From Pseudomonadota bacterium (lineage in GTDB: Bacteria > Pseudomonadota > Gammaproteobacteria > Xanthomonadales > Xanthomonadaceae): a stretch of 23,758 nt of DNA. Positions 1 to 8,439 of the stretch are shown piece by piece. The notes beneath the pieces were generated by a model. The model was not told the origin of the DNA, did not search any database, and was given only the letters and a program-made list of their open reading frames with translations. Location: positions 1 to 23,758 of the forward strand of contig JAEWFT010000033.1 in the NCBI GenBank assembly GCA_023388715.1, in the 5' to 3' direction. The stretch's first letter is position 1. Each line of letters begins with the position of its first letter. Both the position numbers and the translations under genes were made by a program.

Positions 1-543
1 GGCTGGGGCCTGGACCACGGCACCTGGGGCGTGCTGGTGCATGCCTTCCCCGATGCCGACATCCCGGTGGTGCAGCTGTCGCTGGACGCGCGCAAGCCGC
101 TGGACTGGCACCTGGCGCTGGGCGCGCGGCTGGCGCCGCTGCGCGAGCGCGGGATCCTGGTCGTCGGCAGCGGCAACGTGGTCCACAACCTGCGCGCGAT
201 CGACTGGCGCAACCCCGACGGCGCGTTCGACTGGAATGCGCGCTTCGATGCCGCCACCCGCGCGCTGATGGCCGGGCGGCCGCATGACCTGGCCGCGCTG
301 GCCGACCACCGCGATTACCGTATAGCGGTGCCGACCGACGAGCATTTCCTGCCGCTGCTGTACCTGGCCGGGCTCGCCGCCGCGGCGGATGCCCCCGCCG
401 ACGTGCTGGTCGAGGGGCCGGCCTACGGCTCGCTGTCGATGACTGCGTTCACCGTCGGCGCGCCGGAGTTGCCGGTGCCCGCCAGCGGCGAAGGCGCGGC
501 GCCGATCGCCAGCGACGTGCCCCCCGAGGCCGCCAACGTCTGA
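1..543 (+). CDS. ygiD: 4,5-DOPA dioxygenase-like extradiol dioxygenase (LigB/YgiD family), 5' part missing
   Basis: The frame is open from base 1 and ends at TGA 541-543, so 180 C-terminal residues are visible; the real start lies outside the window (the GTG at 31 is internal to a conserved stretch). The visible part begins with GWGLDHGTWGVL, a hallmark of the class III extradiol dioxygenase family that includes E. coli YgiD and plant DODA, whose histidines bind a divalent metal. It continues with DADIPVVQLS, GSGNVVHN and a late GSLSMTAFTVG segment. E. coli YgiD is about 260-270 residues, so roughly the first third is missing. After the conserved end there is a short Ala/Pro/Glu-rich tail. 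Family members cleave the ring of DOPA-like catechols in vitro; the physiological substrate in bacteria is unclear. The stop is only 3 nt from the convergent permease stop. Confidence 0.85.
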   Translation, partial: GWGLDHGTWGVLVHAFPDADIPVVQLSLDARKPLDWHLALGARLAPLRERGILVVGSGNVVHNLRAIDWRNPDGAFDWNARFDAATRALMAGRPHDLAALADHRDYRIAVPTDEHFLPLLYLAGLAAAADAPADVLVEGPAYGSLSMTAFTVGAPELPVPASGEGAAPIASDVPPEAANV

Positions 544-546
544 GGA

Positions 547-3036
547 TCAGCCGGCGGCGCCGAGGGTTTCGCGCACGGTGGCGTGCAGGTGCGCGCGCAT
601 GCTGAGCCAGCCCGCCAGCATTGCTGCCATCGCCCCCGCCAGCGCGCCGATCGCCAGGGTGGTGGCGTTCCAGGTCGGCGGCAGGTCGAGCACGCGCTGC
701 GCGAACACGGTGCCGATCCCGCCGGCCGCGACCGCGGCGATGCCGCCGGCGATCAGCCCGATGGCGCCGAACTCCACCAGCTGGGCGCGCCGCAGCTGTG
801 CGCTGCTGGCGCCCAGCGTGCGCAACACCCCGAGCTCGACGATGCGTTCGCGGCGGGTCGCGGCCACCGCCGCCACGAACACCAGGCAGCCCGACAGGAA
901 GGCGAACCAGAACACCACCTGGATCACCATCGCGGCCTGGTCGCCGATGCGCTTGATCTCGCCGGTGACCGCATCGATGTCGACCACGTTCGCGTTCGGG
1001 ATCTCGCGCGCTAGCGCGGTGGCGAGGCTGGCATCGCCCGGCGGCACCTTGACCGCGGTGATGTAGGTGGCCGGCAGCGCGGCGGCCATGTCGGGCGAGG
1101 CGAGCACGAAGAAGTTGGGGGTGAAGCTCTCCCAGCGCACGTCGCGCAGGCTGGTGATGCGGCCCTCGATGCGCTGGCCGGCGACGTCGAAGGCCAGGGT
1201 GTCGCCCAGCTTCCAGCGCAGCTGTTCGGCGAATTCGGTTTCCACCGAGAACTCGTTGCGCGCGCTGGCGGCGTCCCAGAATTTGCCGGCGGCGAGAGTG
1301 TTGCCGGCGGGCAGCGCGGTGGCGGTCGACAGGTTGAACTCGCGGTCGGACAGACGCGCGCCGCGGCCCTGCGGCGCTGGCCGGCCACGCTGTTGCGCGC
1401 TGGGCCCGACGTAACGGGCGACGATCACCGGCGACAGGCCGGCGGAGTCGAACCCCAGCTCGCCGAGCACCGCATCGAAGGTCGGGCGCTGGTCGGGCTG
1501 CACGTTGATGATGAAGCGGTTGGGCGCATCGCCGCGGACCGTGGCCTGCCACTGCTCCCAGACGTCGGTACGCACGAGCAACAACAACAGCAGCGCCATG
1601 AGGCTGGTGCCCAGCGCGACCACCTGGGCGATGGTGAGGCGCCGCCGCCGCGACAGGTTGAGCAGGGCGTAGCGCACGATCCCGCTGCCGCCGCGGCCGA
1701 TGCGGGCCACCAGCGCTGCCAGCAGCCCGCCGGCAATGGCCAGCACCAGCGCGGTGGCCAGCAGGCCGCCCAGAAGGATCGCCGCAGTGCGGCCGTCGCC
1801 GGCGGCCTGCCAGAACATCGCCAGCATGCCGATCAGCGCCAGGGCGAACAGCAGCAGCGCCGGCGGCGAGGGCGTGCGCAGGTCCTGCCGCAGCACCGCC
1901 AGCGCGCTGACCCGGCGCAATGCCAGCAGCGGCGGCAAGGCGAAGGTCAACAGGATCCACAACCCGACCAGCGCGCCCTGCAGCAGCGGCCAGGCCCTGG
2001 CCGCGGGCAGCGGGGTGCCGAGTTCGCGCGCAATCCAAAGCCCGGCCAGCCATTGCAGGACCAGCGCCGCCAGCAGCGCCAGCACGATCGCCACCGCGCC
2101 GAGGATCGCCAGCGTTCCCGCGTACAGGCCGACGATGTCGCGCTGGCCGGCGCCAAGCGCGCGGAACGTGGCCGCGATCTGGCGATGGCGCTCGGCGTGC
2201 TGGCGCGAGGCCATGCCGATCGCCACCGCCGCGAGCACCGCGGTCAGCACCATCGAGATCGACAGGAAGCGTTGCGCGCGTTCCAGTGCGCTGCGCAGCT
2301 GCGGGTTGAGGTCATCGCCGGTTTCCACCCGCGCGCCGGGGGTGCCTTCCGCCTCGCGCGCCTTGACCCAGGCCGCGACCTGCCCGGGCGCGCCCGCCAC
2401 CGCGATCCGCCAGTCGGCCCGCGCGCCGGGCCCGAGGAGGCCGCCGGCCTCGACTTCGGCCAGCGGCAGGATCACCCGCGGTCCCAGTTCGACCCCGCTC
2501 AGCGGGCGGTCCGGCTCCTCGACCACGATCCCGGCCAGCCGCAACGGCCTGCCACCGACCTCGACCTGCTCGCCCAGACGGGCGCGCATGCGCTCGGCGC
2601 CGCCGCTGCTCAGCCACAGCGTGCCCGCTGCGGGCTGCGCGAGCGCGACCACCCCGTCGGCGGTGCGCACACGGTAGGCGCCGAGCAGCGGCGCATCGCC
2701 GGACAGGGCCTTGAGCGTGCCCAGCTGCGGGGCCGCGGTCGCGGAGCCGACCATGCTCGCCAGCTCCACGCTGCGGTACAGCCGCAGCCCCAGCGACTGC
2801 GCATGGCGCGTCGCGGCGCGGATGTCGCCGGCGTCGCTGCTGAAGGCCGCATCGCCGCCCACCAGCCGCCGGCTCTGCTCGGCCAGCGCATCGGTGGTGC
2901 GCTGGGCGATGGCACCGACCCCGGCCAGCGCCAGCACCGCCACGAACAGCGCCGCCAGCAGCACCCCGAACTCGCCGTTGCGCCAGCCCTGCCAGGCCTG
3001 GCGCCCGGCCATGCGCGCGATGCCGGCGGGGGTCAC
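547..3036 (-). CDS. ybbP: ABC transporter permease, FtsX-like, YbbP type
   Basis: 829 residues from a GTG at 3036 that overlaps the upstream ATPase stop (GTGA, 4 nt), which favours this start; an ATG eight codons in, at 3012, is the alternative. The layout is that of large two-module FtsX permeases: a TM helix at about 26-47, a periplasmic domain at about 50-255, a block of hydrophobic helices from about 256 to 485, a second periplasmic domain at about 490-690, and three final helices. The last FtsX block is recognisable by ATRRERIVELGVLRTLGAS. E. coli YbbP is 804 residues with the same arrangement and the same neighbours (YbbA, TesA). It should pair with the adjacent ATPase as an inner-membrane complex; substrate is unknown, and members of this superfamily often extract lipids or lipoproteins or act as mechanotransmitters rather than pumping solutes. 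Confidence 0.87.
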   Translation of the reverse strand: MTPAGIARMAGRQAWQGWRNGEFGVLLAALFVAVLALAGVGAIAQRTTDALAEQSRRLVGGDAAFSSDAGDIRAATRHAQSLGLRLYRSVELASMVGSATAAPQLGTLKALSGDAPLLGAYRVRTADGVVALAQPAAGTLWLSSGGAERMRARLGEQVEVGGRPLRLAGIVVEEPDRPLSGVELGPRVILPLAEVEAGGLLGPGARADWRIAVAGAPGQVAAWVKAREAEGTPGARVETGDDLNPQLRSALERAQRFLSISMVLTAVLAAVAIGMASRQHAERHRQIAATFRALGAGQRDIVGLYAGTLAILGAVAIVLALLAALVLQWLAGLWIARELGTPLPAARAWPLLQGALVGLWILLTFALPPLLALRRVSALAVLRQDLRTPSPPALLLFALALIGMLAMFWQAAGDGRTAAILLGGLLATALVLAIAGGLLAALVARIGRGGSGIVRYALLNLSRRRRLTIAQVVALGTSLMALLLLLLVRTDVWEQWQATVRGDAPNRFIINVQPDQRPTFDAVLGELGFDSAGLSPVIVARYVGPSAQQRGRPAPQGRGARLSDREFNLSTATALPAGNTLAAGKFWDAASARNEFSVETEFAEQLRWKLGDTLAFDVAGQRIEGRITSLRDVRWESFTPNFFVLASPDMAAALPATYITAVKVPPGDASLATALAREIPNANVVDIDAVTGEIKRIGDQAAMVIQVVFWFAFLSGCLVFVAAVAATRRERIVELGVLRTLGASSAQLRRAQLVEFGAIGLIAGGIAAVAAGGIGTVFAQRVLDLPPTWNATTLAIGALAGAMAAMLAGWLSMRAHLHATVRETLGAAG

Positions 3037-3791
3037 GGCAGCAGGCGCCCGGCGTCCAGCCGCAACTGGCGGTCGCAGCGGGCCGCCAGGCGTTCGTCAT
3101 GGGTGACCACGACCACGGTGGTTGCGCGCGCGCTGTCCATGTCGAACAGCAGGTCCTCGATGGCCAGGCCCGTCTTGCGGTCAAGATTGCCGGTGGGCTC
3201 GTCGGCGAACAGGATGCGCGGCGCGGCCACGAACGCGCGGGCGATCGCCACCCGCTGCTGTTCGCCGCCGGAGAGCTGGCGCGGCAGGTGGTGCAAGCGC
3301 GCGCCCAGGCCGACACGCTCCAGCAGCGCGCGCGCCGCCGCGCCACCGGGCTTGCCGCGCAGCTCCAGCGGCAGCGCCACGTTGTCGAGCGCGCTCATCG
3401 CCGGCATCAGCTGGAAGTTCTGGAACACGAAGCCGACGGCGTCGGCGCGCAACGCCGCGCGCGCGTCTTCGTCGGCGGCGTGGATTGGCTGGCCGTCGAG
3501 CCAGACCTCGCCGCTGGTCGGCACGTCCAGCCCGGCCAGCAACGAGAGCAGGGTGGTCTTGCCGGAGCCGGATTCGCCGACGATCGCCACCCGTTCGCCC
3601 GGCGCGATGGCGAGGTCGATGCCCTGCAGGATGGTCAGCGGCCCGTCCGGCAACGCCACCGTCTTGCCGACGCCGCGGGTTCGCAGGCTGCCGCGGGTGG
3701 CCGTGCTAGCGTCTTGCGCGGTGGATGCAACGGACGGGACGGGCGTGATGGCGGCAGGGGTGCGGGCGTGGGTGGTCAGCGTGGGGTCCAT
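3033..3791 (-). CDS. ybbA: ABC transporter ATP-binding protein, YbbA/LolD-like
   Basis: 252 residues with a complete nucleotide-binding domain: Walker A GESGSGKT (72-79), Q-loop region FVFQNFQL (about 121-128), signature LSGGEQQR (173-180), Walker B ILFADEPTGNLD (193-204) and switch His 231 in VVTHD. It closely resembles E. coli YbbA (about 228 residues), including the PLELRGK and LLERVGLGARLHHLPRQLSGG stretches, and is the energy subunit for the overlapping downstream permease. The only in-frame ATG is at 3791. It gives a 35-40-residue Ala/Thr/Pro-rich stretch before the conserved domain, and its first codon sits inside the divergent tesA gene. A non-ATG start further in is possible, so the N-terminus is uncertain. 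Assignment to the YbbA branch rather than LolD rests on the YbbP-type partner and the tesA neighbour. Confidence 0.9.
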   Translation of the reverse strand: MDPTLTTHARTPAAITPVPSVASTAQDASTATRGSLRTRGVGKTVALPDGPLTILQGIDLAIAPGERVAIVGESGSGKTTLLSLLAGLDVPTSGEVWLDGQPIHAADEDARAALRADAVGFVFQNFQLMPAMSALDNVALPLELRGKPGGAAARALLERVGLGARLHHLPRQLSGGEQQRVAIARAFVAAPRILFADEPTGNLDRKTGLAIEDLLFDMDSARATTVVVVTHDERLAARCDRQLRLDAGRLLP

Positions 3792-4356
3792 GCTGCTGAT
3801 GCTAGCGGCGTTCGGGGCGCAGGCGCGTGAGCTGAAAGTCTTGGTGATGGGCGATTCGCTCTCGGCGGCCTACGGGCTGCGCAGCGAGCAGGGCTGGGTG
3901 GCGCTGGCGGATGCGAAGTCGCCGCGCTATGCCTTCCACAACGCCAGCGTCTCCGGCGAGACCACCGCCGGCGGCCGCACCCGGATCGCGGCGCAGCTGG
4001 CGCGGGTGCGGCCGGACATCGTCATCATCGAGCTGGGTGCCAACGATGGCCTGCGCGGCCTGCCGCTGACGCAGATGGGCGAAAACCTCGGCTGGATGAT
4101 CGGCGCCTCGCGCGCGTCCGGTGCGCGGGTGCTGCTGGCGGGCTTGCAGTTGCCGCCGAACTTCGGCCGGTACGCGGTCGATTTCCGCCGCAGCTACGCG
4201 CTGATCAGCCAACGCCTGGGCACCGGGCTCATCCCGCATTTCCTCGCGCCGCTGGGGACCGAGCGCAAGTGGTTCCAGGGCGACAACCTGCACCCGGTGG
4301 CCGCCGCGCAGCCGCTGCTGGCCGACCAGGTGCTGGCCGCGCTGGACGCGCTGTGA
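3748..4356 (+). CDS. tesA: Periplasmic arylesterase / thioesterase I / lysophospholipase L1 (SGNH hydrolase)
   Basis: 202 residues from ATG 3748. All SGNH blocks are present: GDSL with nucleophile Ser37, the Gly of block II in GGRTRI, GAND with Asn99, and DNLHP with Asp179 and His182. The start at 3748 gives a standard signal peptide (MAAGVR, then a hydrophobic core, then AQA before RELKVL, predicted cleavage after residue 26), so the enzyme should act in the periplasm. An ATG at 3790 (188 residues) leaves almost no N-region and is less likely. TesA hydrolyses acyl-CoA, lysophospholipid and aryl esters in vitro. The gene is divergent from ybbA-ybbP, as in E. coli. Its 5' end overlaps the annotated ybbA start by 44 nt, so its promoter must lie inside ybbA. 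Downstream is the palindromic element at 4357. Confidence 0.92.
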   Translation: MAAGVRAWVVSVGSMLLMLAAFGAQARELKVLVMGDSLSAAYGLRSEQGWVALADAKSPRYAFHNASVSGETTAGGRTRIAAQLARVRPDIVIIELGANDGLRGLPLTQMGENLGWMIGASRASGARVLLAGLQLPPNFGRYAVDFRRSYALISQRLGTGLIPHFLAPLGTERKWFQGDNLHPVAAAQPLLADQVLAALDAL

Positions 4357-4442
4357 GAAATGGGGTCAGAGTGAACTATTTCGGGCGACGGCTTCCGGCA
4401 AACCAGTTTCTGTCGTCGCAAAATTCACTCTGACCCCAATTC
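4357..4442. repeat. 86-bp palindromic element with 19-nt inverted arms (MITE/REP-like)
   Basis: Left arm 4357-4375 and right arm 4424-4442 are inverted copies matching at 18 of 19 positions, with core TGGGGTCAGAGTGAA and its complement. Inside is a second stem: GCGACG at 4385-4390 against CGTCGC at 4414-4419. The element sits exactly between the convergent ends of tesA (stop 4354-4356) and purD. The right arm encodes the last five purD codons (E-L-G-S-E) and its TGA. Base composition is lower in GC than the surroundings. From memory, palindromes with this TGGGGTCAGAGTGAA end recur in Xanthomonadaceae and other proteobacteria, sometimes near REP-associated tyrosine transposases; this is unverified. 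No transposase is encoded here, so if mobile it would be moved in trans. It could also fold as a hairpin that blocks read-through from both sides. Confidence 0.75.
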
Positions 4443-5726
4443 ACCCTGCTCGCGCGCGATCGCGCGCCAGCCGATGTCGCTGCGGTGGAATTCATGCGCC
4501 CAGTGGATTGCCGCGACGCCGGCATAGGCATGGCGCTGCGCCTCCGAGACCGACGCCCCGAGCGCACAGACGCACAGCACCCGCCCGCCCGCGCTGAGCA
4601 CGTTGCCGTCGGCGTCGAGCGCCGTGCCGGCGTGGAAGACCTTGGCGCTGGCCGGCACCGCCTCCAGCCCGCTGATGACATCGCCGTTGACCGGCGCCTG
4701 CGGGTAGGGCGACGAGGCCATCACCACGCCCAGCGCGGGGCGTGGATCCCACTGCGCCTCGATCCCGTCGAGCCTGCCGTCGATGGCCGCTTCCACCAGC
4801 TCGACCAGGTCCGAGCGCAGGCGCAGCATCACCGGCTGGGTTTCGGGGTCGCCAAAGCGCACGTTGAACTCGATCACCTTCGGTGCGCCGCTGGCATCGA
4901 TCATCAGCCCCGCGTACAGGAAGCCGGTGAACGGAATGCCGTCGGCCAGCATGCCCCGCACGGTGGGATTCACCACCTCGCGCATGATCCGCGCGTGCAC
5001 CTCGGGCGTGACCACCGGCGCCGGCGAATACGCGCCCATGCCGCCGGTGTTGGGGCCGCTGTCGCCATCGCCCACGCGCTTGTGGTCCTGGCTGTTGGCC
5101 ATCGGCAGCGCGGTGCGGCCATCCACCATCGCGATGAAGCTGGCTTCCTCGCCCTCCAGGAACTGCTCGATCACCACCCGGGCGCCGGCGTCGCCGAATG
5201 CGTTGCCGGAGAGCATGTCGCGCACCGCGGCTTCGGCCTCCTCCAGCGTCATCGCCACGATCACGCCCTTGCCCGCGGCCAGGCCATCGGCCTTGACCAC
5301 GATCGGGGCGCCGCGTGCGCGCACGAACGCGAGCGCGGCGTCGGGATCGCTGTGCACCTCGTAGAAGGCGGTGGGAATGCCGTGGCGGGCGAGAAAGTCC
5401 TTGGCGTAGGCCTTGCTGCCCTCCAGCTGCGCGGCCTGCGCGGTGGGCCCGAAGATCCGGTGCCCGCGCGCGCGGAAGGCGTCGACCACCCCGGCCACCA
5501 GCGGCTGCTCCGGGCCGACCACGGTGATGGACACCCCTTCGCGCTCGACCAGGGCCAGCAGGGCCTCGATGTCGGTGACCTGGACCGCGACGTTGCGGCA
5601 CTTCGGCTCGCGCGCGGTGCCGGCGTTGCCCGGCGCGACGAGCACCTGCGAGACCCGCGGCGACTGCGCCAGTTTCCACGCCAGCGCGTGCTCGCGGCCG
5701 CCGCTGCCAATCACCAGGAGTTTCAT
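4425..5726 (-). CDS. purD: Phosphoribosylamine-glycine ligase (GARS)
   Basis: 433 residues from ATG 5726. This start is chosen over a TTG at 5732 because it forms an ATGA overlap with the upstream antiporter stop and has an AGGA ribosome-binding site about 7 nt before it. The N-terminus LLVIGSGGREHALAWK is the PurD signature. The ATP-grasp core is seen in VVKADGLAAGKGVIVA and the metal/ATP site EFNVRFGDPETQ. The enzyme makes glycinamide ribonucleotide from phosphoribosylamine, glycine and ATP, the second step of de novo purine synthesis. The natural C-terminus of the family falls near DIGWRAIARE; here the last residues, ELGSE, and the stop codon come from the palindromic element at 4357-4442. 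The gene is the last of the purH, antiporter, purD run. Confidence 0.97.
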   Translation of the reverse strand: MKLLVIGSGGREHALAWKLAQSPRVSQVLVAPGNAGTAREPKCRNVAVQVTDIEALLALVEREGVSITVVGPEQPLVAGVVDAFRARGHRIFGPTAQAAQLEGSKAYAKDFLARHGIPTAFYEVHSDPDAALAFVRARGAPIVVKADGLAAGKGVIVAMTLEEAEAAVRDMLSGNAFGDAGARVVIEQFLEGEEASFIAMVDGRTALPMANSQDHKRVGDGDSGPNTGGMGAYSPAPVVTPEVHARIMREVVNPTVRGMLADGIPFTGFLYAGLMIDASGAPKVIEFNVRFGDPETQPVMLRLRSDLVELVEAAIDGRLDGIEAQWDPRPALGVVMASSPYPQAPVNGDVISGLEAVPASAKVFHAGTALDADGNVLSAGGRVLCVCALGASVSEAQRHAYAGVAAIHWAHEFHRSDIGWRAIAREQGELGSE

Positions 5727-6805
5727 GCGCAATCCTCGTTGGGGTGGGTCCGCCGACGCAGCTGGCGCCAGGCGACCACGACCAGGGTGAGCGTGGTCAG
5801 CGGCAGGACCACGAACTGCATCGCCAGGCGGAAGTCGTCCAGCGCGTCGTGGTTCGCCGCGGCCATGAGCAGGTAGGCGGTGTAGGCGGCGTAGTAGGCC
5901 AGGAACAGCGCGCCTTCCCAGCGCCGGATGCAGTGGCCGGTGAAGAAGATCGGCAGGCAGGCGACCGCCACCGCGGTCATCACCGGCAGGTCGAAACGCA
6001 GCGCGGCGGGTGCGACCGCGACCCCGTCGCTGGCCACCAGCGCGGTCCCGCCGAGCACCAGCAGCAGGTTAAAGATGTTGCTGCCGACGATGTTGCCGAC
6101 CGCCAGGTCGCGCTGGCCCCGCACGGCCGCCATCACCGAGGTGGCGATCTCCGGCAGCGAGGTGCCGATCGCGACCACGGTCAGGCCGATGACCAGTTCA
6201 CTGAGGCCCAGCGCGGCGGCAGTGGCCGTGGCCGCCTGCACCAGCCAGCGCGCACCGAAGACCAGCATGGCCAGCCCCGCCGCCATCAGCAGCAACTGGC
6301 GCGGCACCCGCGGCGCCGGCAATTGCGCAAGCGCCGGGTCTTCCGGCACCTGTTGCGGCTTGCGCCGCGCCATCCACACCAGCAGGCCGATGTAGGCGGC
6401 GGCGCCGGCCATCAGCAGCCCGCCCTCCGCGCTCGAGATGCGCCCGTCCAGCGCCATGCCGGTGACCAGCAGCGAGGCGCCGATCATCAGCGGGACGTCC
6501 AGCCAGACCAGCTGCCGGTGCACCACCAGCGAGGTGACCACCGCCACAAGGCCCAGGATCAGCAGCACGTTGGCGATGTTGCTGCCGACCACGTTGCCCA
6601 GGGCGATGTCGGGCGTCCCGGCCAGGGCGCCGCCAATGCCGATCGCCAGTTCCGGCGCGCTGGTCCCGATCGAGACGATGGTCAGCCCGACCAGGATCGG
6701 CGCCAGCCCCAGGCCGATGGCCAGCCGCGATGCGCCGCGCACCAGCAGTTCCGCGCCCAGCAGCAGCAGCGCCAGGCCCGCGGTGAATGTCAGCAACAGC
6801 GCCAT
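5723..6805 (-). CDS. Calcium/sodium antiporter-like membrane protein (CaCA superfamily, YrbG type)
   Basis: 360 residues, almost entirely hydrophobic, with about ten membrane segments in two inverted halves. Each half carries the CaCA alpha-repeat: GTSAPE (47-52) with GNVVGSN (70-76), and GTSLPE (214-219) with GNIVGSN (237-243). These contain the acidic and polar residues that bind Na+ and Ca2+ in NCX-type exchangers. A hydrophilic loop at about 147-168 joins the halves. This matches the E. coli YrbG family (about 325 residues), with an extra C-terminal membrane stretch and a basic tail. Cation specificity cannot be read from sequence. The gene begins 19 nt after the purH stop and overlaps purD by 4 nt (ATGA), so it is embedded in what is usually a purH-purD operon. 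Confidence 0.9.
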   Translation of the reverse strand: MALLLTFTAGLALLLLGAELLVRGASRLAIGLGLAPILVGLTIVSIGTSAPELAIGIGGALAGTPDIALGNVVGSNIANVLLILGLVAVVTSLVVHRQLVWLDVPLMIGASLLVTGMALDGRISSAEGGLLMAGAAAYIGLLVWMARRKPQQVPEDPALAQLPAPRVPRQLLLMAAGLAMLVFGARWLVQAATATAAALGLSELVIGLTVVAIGTSLPEIATSVMAAVRGQRDLAVGNIVGSNIFNLLLVLGGTALVASDGVAVAPAALRFDLPVMTAVAVACLPIFFTGHCIRRWEGALFLAYYAAYTAYLLMAAANHDALDDFRLAMQFVVLPLTTLTLVVVAWRQLRRRTHPNEDCA

Positions 6806-6824
6806 CGTGAAAGCCGGCTGCCGC

Positions 6825-8414
6825 TCAGTGGCGGAAGTGGCGCACGCCGGTGAACACCATTGCGATGCCGTGCTCGTTCGCCGCTGCGATCACTTCCGCG
6901 TCGCGCATCGAGCCGCCCGGCTGGATCACCGCCTTGATGCCGGCTTGGGCGGCGGCGTCGATGCCGTCGCGGAACGGGAAGAAGGCATCGGACGCCATCA
7001 CCGAGCCGGGCACGACCAGCCCCGCGTCGGTGGCCTTGATGCCGGCGATGCGCGCCGAATACACGCGGCTCATCTGGCCGGCGCCCACGCCAATCGTGCG
7101 GCTGTCCCTGGCGTAGACGATCGCATTGGACTTGACGAACTTCGCCACCTTCCACGCGAACAGCAGGTCATTGAACTGCGCGTCGGTCGGCGCCAGCTGC
7201 GACACCACCTTCAGCTCGTCGCGGGTCACCACGCGGTCGTCGGCGGTCTGCATCAGCAGGCCGGAGTTGACCCGCTTGGTGTCGACGAAGTGCTTCGACG
7301 GCGGCGCCAGGGGAATGCGCAGCACGCGCACGTTGGCCTTCTTTCTTGCGTAAGCCAGCGCCTCGTCGTCGTAGTCGGGCGCGATTAGCACCTCGACGAA
7401 CTGGCGGTCGAGGATGCTCTTGCAGGTCGCGCCATCGAGCCTGGTGTTGAACGCGAGGATGCCGCCGAACGCGGACGTCGGGTCGGTCGCGTAGGCGGCT
7501 TCGTAGGCTTCGAAGCAGCCGCTGCCGACGGCCACGCCGCAGGGGTTGGCGTGCTTGACGATCACGCAGGCCGGCGCGTCGAACTGGCGCACGCATTCCC
7601 ACGCGGCATCGCTGTCGGCGATGTTGTTGTAGCTGAGCTCCTTGCCCTGCAGCTGCTCCAGCGTGGCCAGCGAGCCCGGCGCCGGATACAGGTCGCGGTA
7701 GAACGCGGCCTGCTGGTGCGGGTTCTCGCCGTAGCGCAGGTCCATCACCTTGACGAAGTTGCCGTTGGCCTGCGCCGGGAACTGCATCGGCGCACCGTCC
7801 TCGCCCAGCGAGGACAGGTAGCTGCTGATGCAGGCATCGTAGACGGCGACGTCGTTGAACGCGGCCACCGCCAGCTGCCAGCGGGTCTTCGCCGACAGTG
7901 CGCCGGCGTTGGCGACGAGCTCTTCGACCAGCGCCGCATATTGCGCCGGCGCGGTGGCCACGGCGACGCGGGCGAAGTTCTTGGCCGCGCTGCGCAGCAT
8001 TGCCGGGCCGCCGATGTCGATGTTCTCGATGATGTCCGCAAAGCGGCTGTCCGGATTGGACGACACCCGGGCGAACGGGTACAGGTTCAACACCAGCAGG
8101 TCGATCGCGCCGATGCCGTGCTCGGCCATCACCGCATCATCCAGGCCGGCGCGGCCCAGCAGGCCACCGTGCACCTTGGGGTGCAGGGTCTTGACCCGGC
8201 CATCCATCATTTCCGGGAAACCCGTCACCTCGCTCACGTCCTTCACCGCTAGGCCCGCCTCGCGCAAGGCCTTCGCGGTGCCACCGGTGGACAGCAGTTC
8301 GACGCCGTGGCCGGCCAGGGCCGTGGCGAACTCGACCAGGCCGGTCTTGTCGGAAACGGAGAGCAGGGCGCGGCGAAGAGTCACCGGCGCGCCGGAAAGG
8401 AAGTCGGCGGACAT
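6825..8414 (-). CDS. purH: Bifunctional AICAR transformylase / IMP cyclohydrolase
   Basis: 529 residues, the usual length. The N-terminal IMP cyclohydrolase (MGS-fold) domain shows SVSDKTGL (about 19-26), STGGTAKAL (42-50) and MDGRVKTLHPKVHGGLL (70-86). The C-terminal AICAR transformylase domain shows RYGENPHQ (227-234), the catalytic Lys-His pair at 287-288 within VKHANPCG, and DPTSAFGGI. Together they carry out the last two steps of IMP synthesis using 10-formyltetrahydrofolate. The ATG at 8414 is preceded by a poor ribosome-binding site but follows a perfect TATAAT box (8440-8445), so purH probably heads its own transcript, continuing into the antiporter and purD. No PurR operator is evident. 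Confidence 0.98.
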   Translation of the reverse strand: MSADFLSGAPVTLRRALLSVSDKTGLVEFATALAGHGVELLSTGGTAKALREAGLAVKDVSEVTGFPEMMDGRVKTLHPKVHGGLLGRAGLDDAVMAEHGIGAIDLLVLNLYPFARVSSNPDSRFADIIENIDIGGPAMLRSAAKNFARVAVATAPAQYAALVEELVANAGALSAKTRWQLAVAAFNDVAVYDACISSYLSSLGEDGAPMQFPAQANGNFVKVMDLRYGENPHQQAAFYRDLYPAPGSLATLEQLQGKELSYNNIADSDAAWECVRQFDAPACVIVKHANPCGVAVGSGCFEAYEAAYATDPTSAFGGILAFNTRLDGATCKSILDRQFVEVLIAPDYDDEALAYARKKANVRVLRIPLAPPSKHFVDTKRVNSGLLMQTADDRVVTRDELKVVSQLAPTDAQFNDLLFAWKVAKFVKSNAIVYARDSRTIGVGAGQMSRVYSARIAGIKATDAGLVVPGSVMASDAFFPFRDGIDAAAQAGIKAVIQPGGSMRDAEVIAAANEHGIAMVFTGVRHFRH

Positions 8415-8439
8415 GCGTGGGCGGGCTGGGGAAAGCGCG

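Noticed and set aside
1393..4356. 987-codon plus-strand open frame whose upstream part is antisense to the ABC transporter genes
   Set aside because: Only its last 202 codons are a real gene (tesA). The rest is Arg/Gln/Gly-rich, has no recognisable domain and mirrors the strong coding frames of the permease and ATPase, as expected in high-GC DNA.
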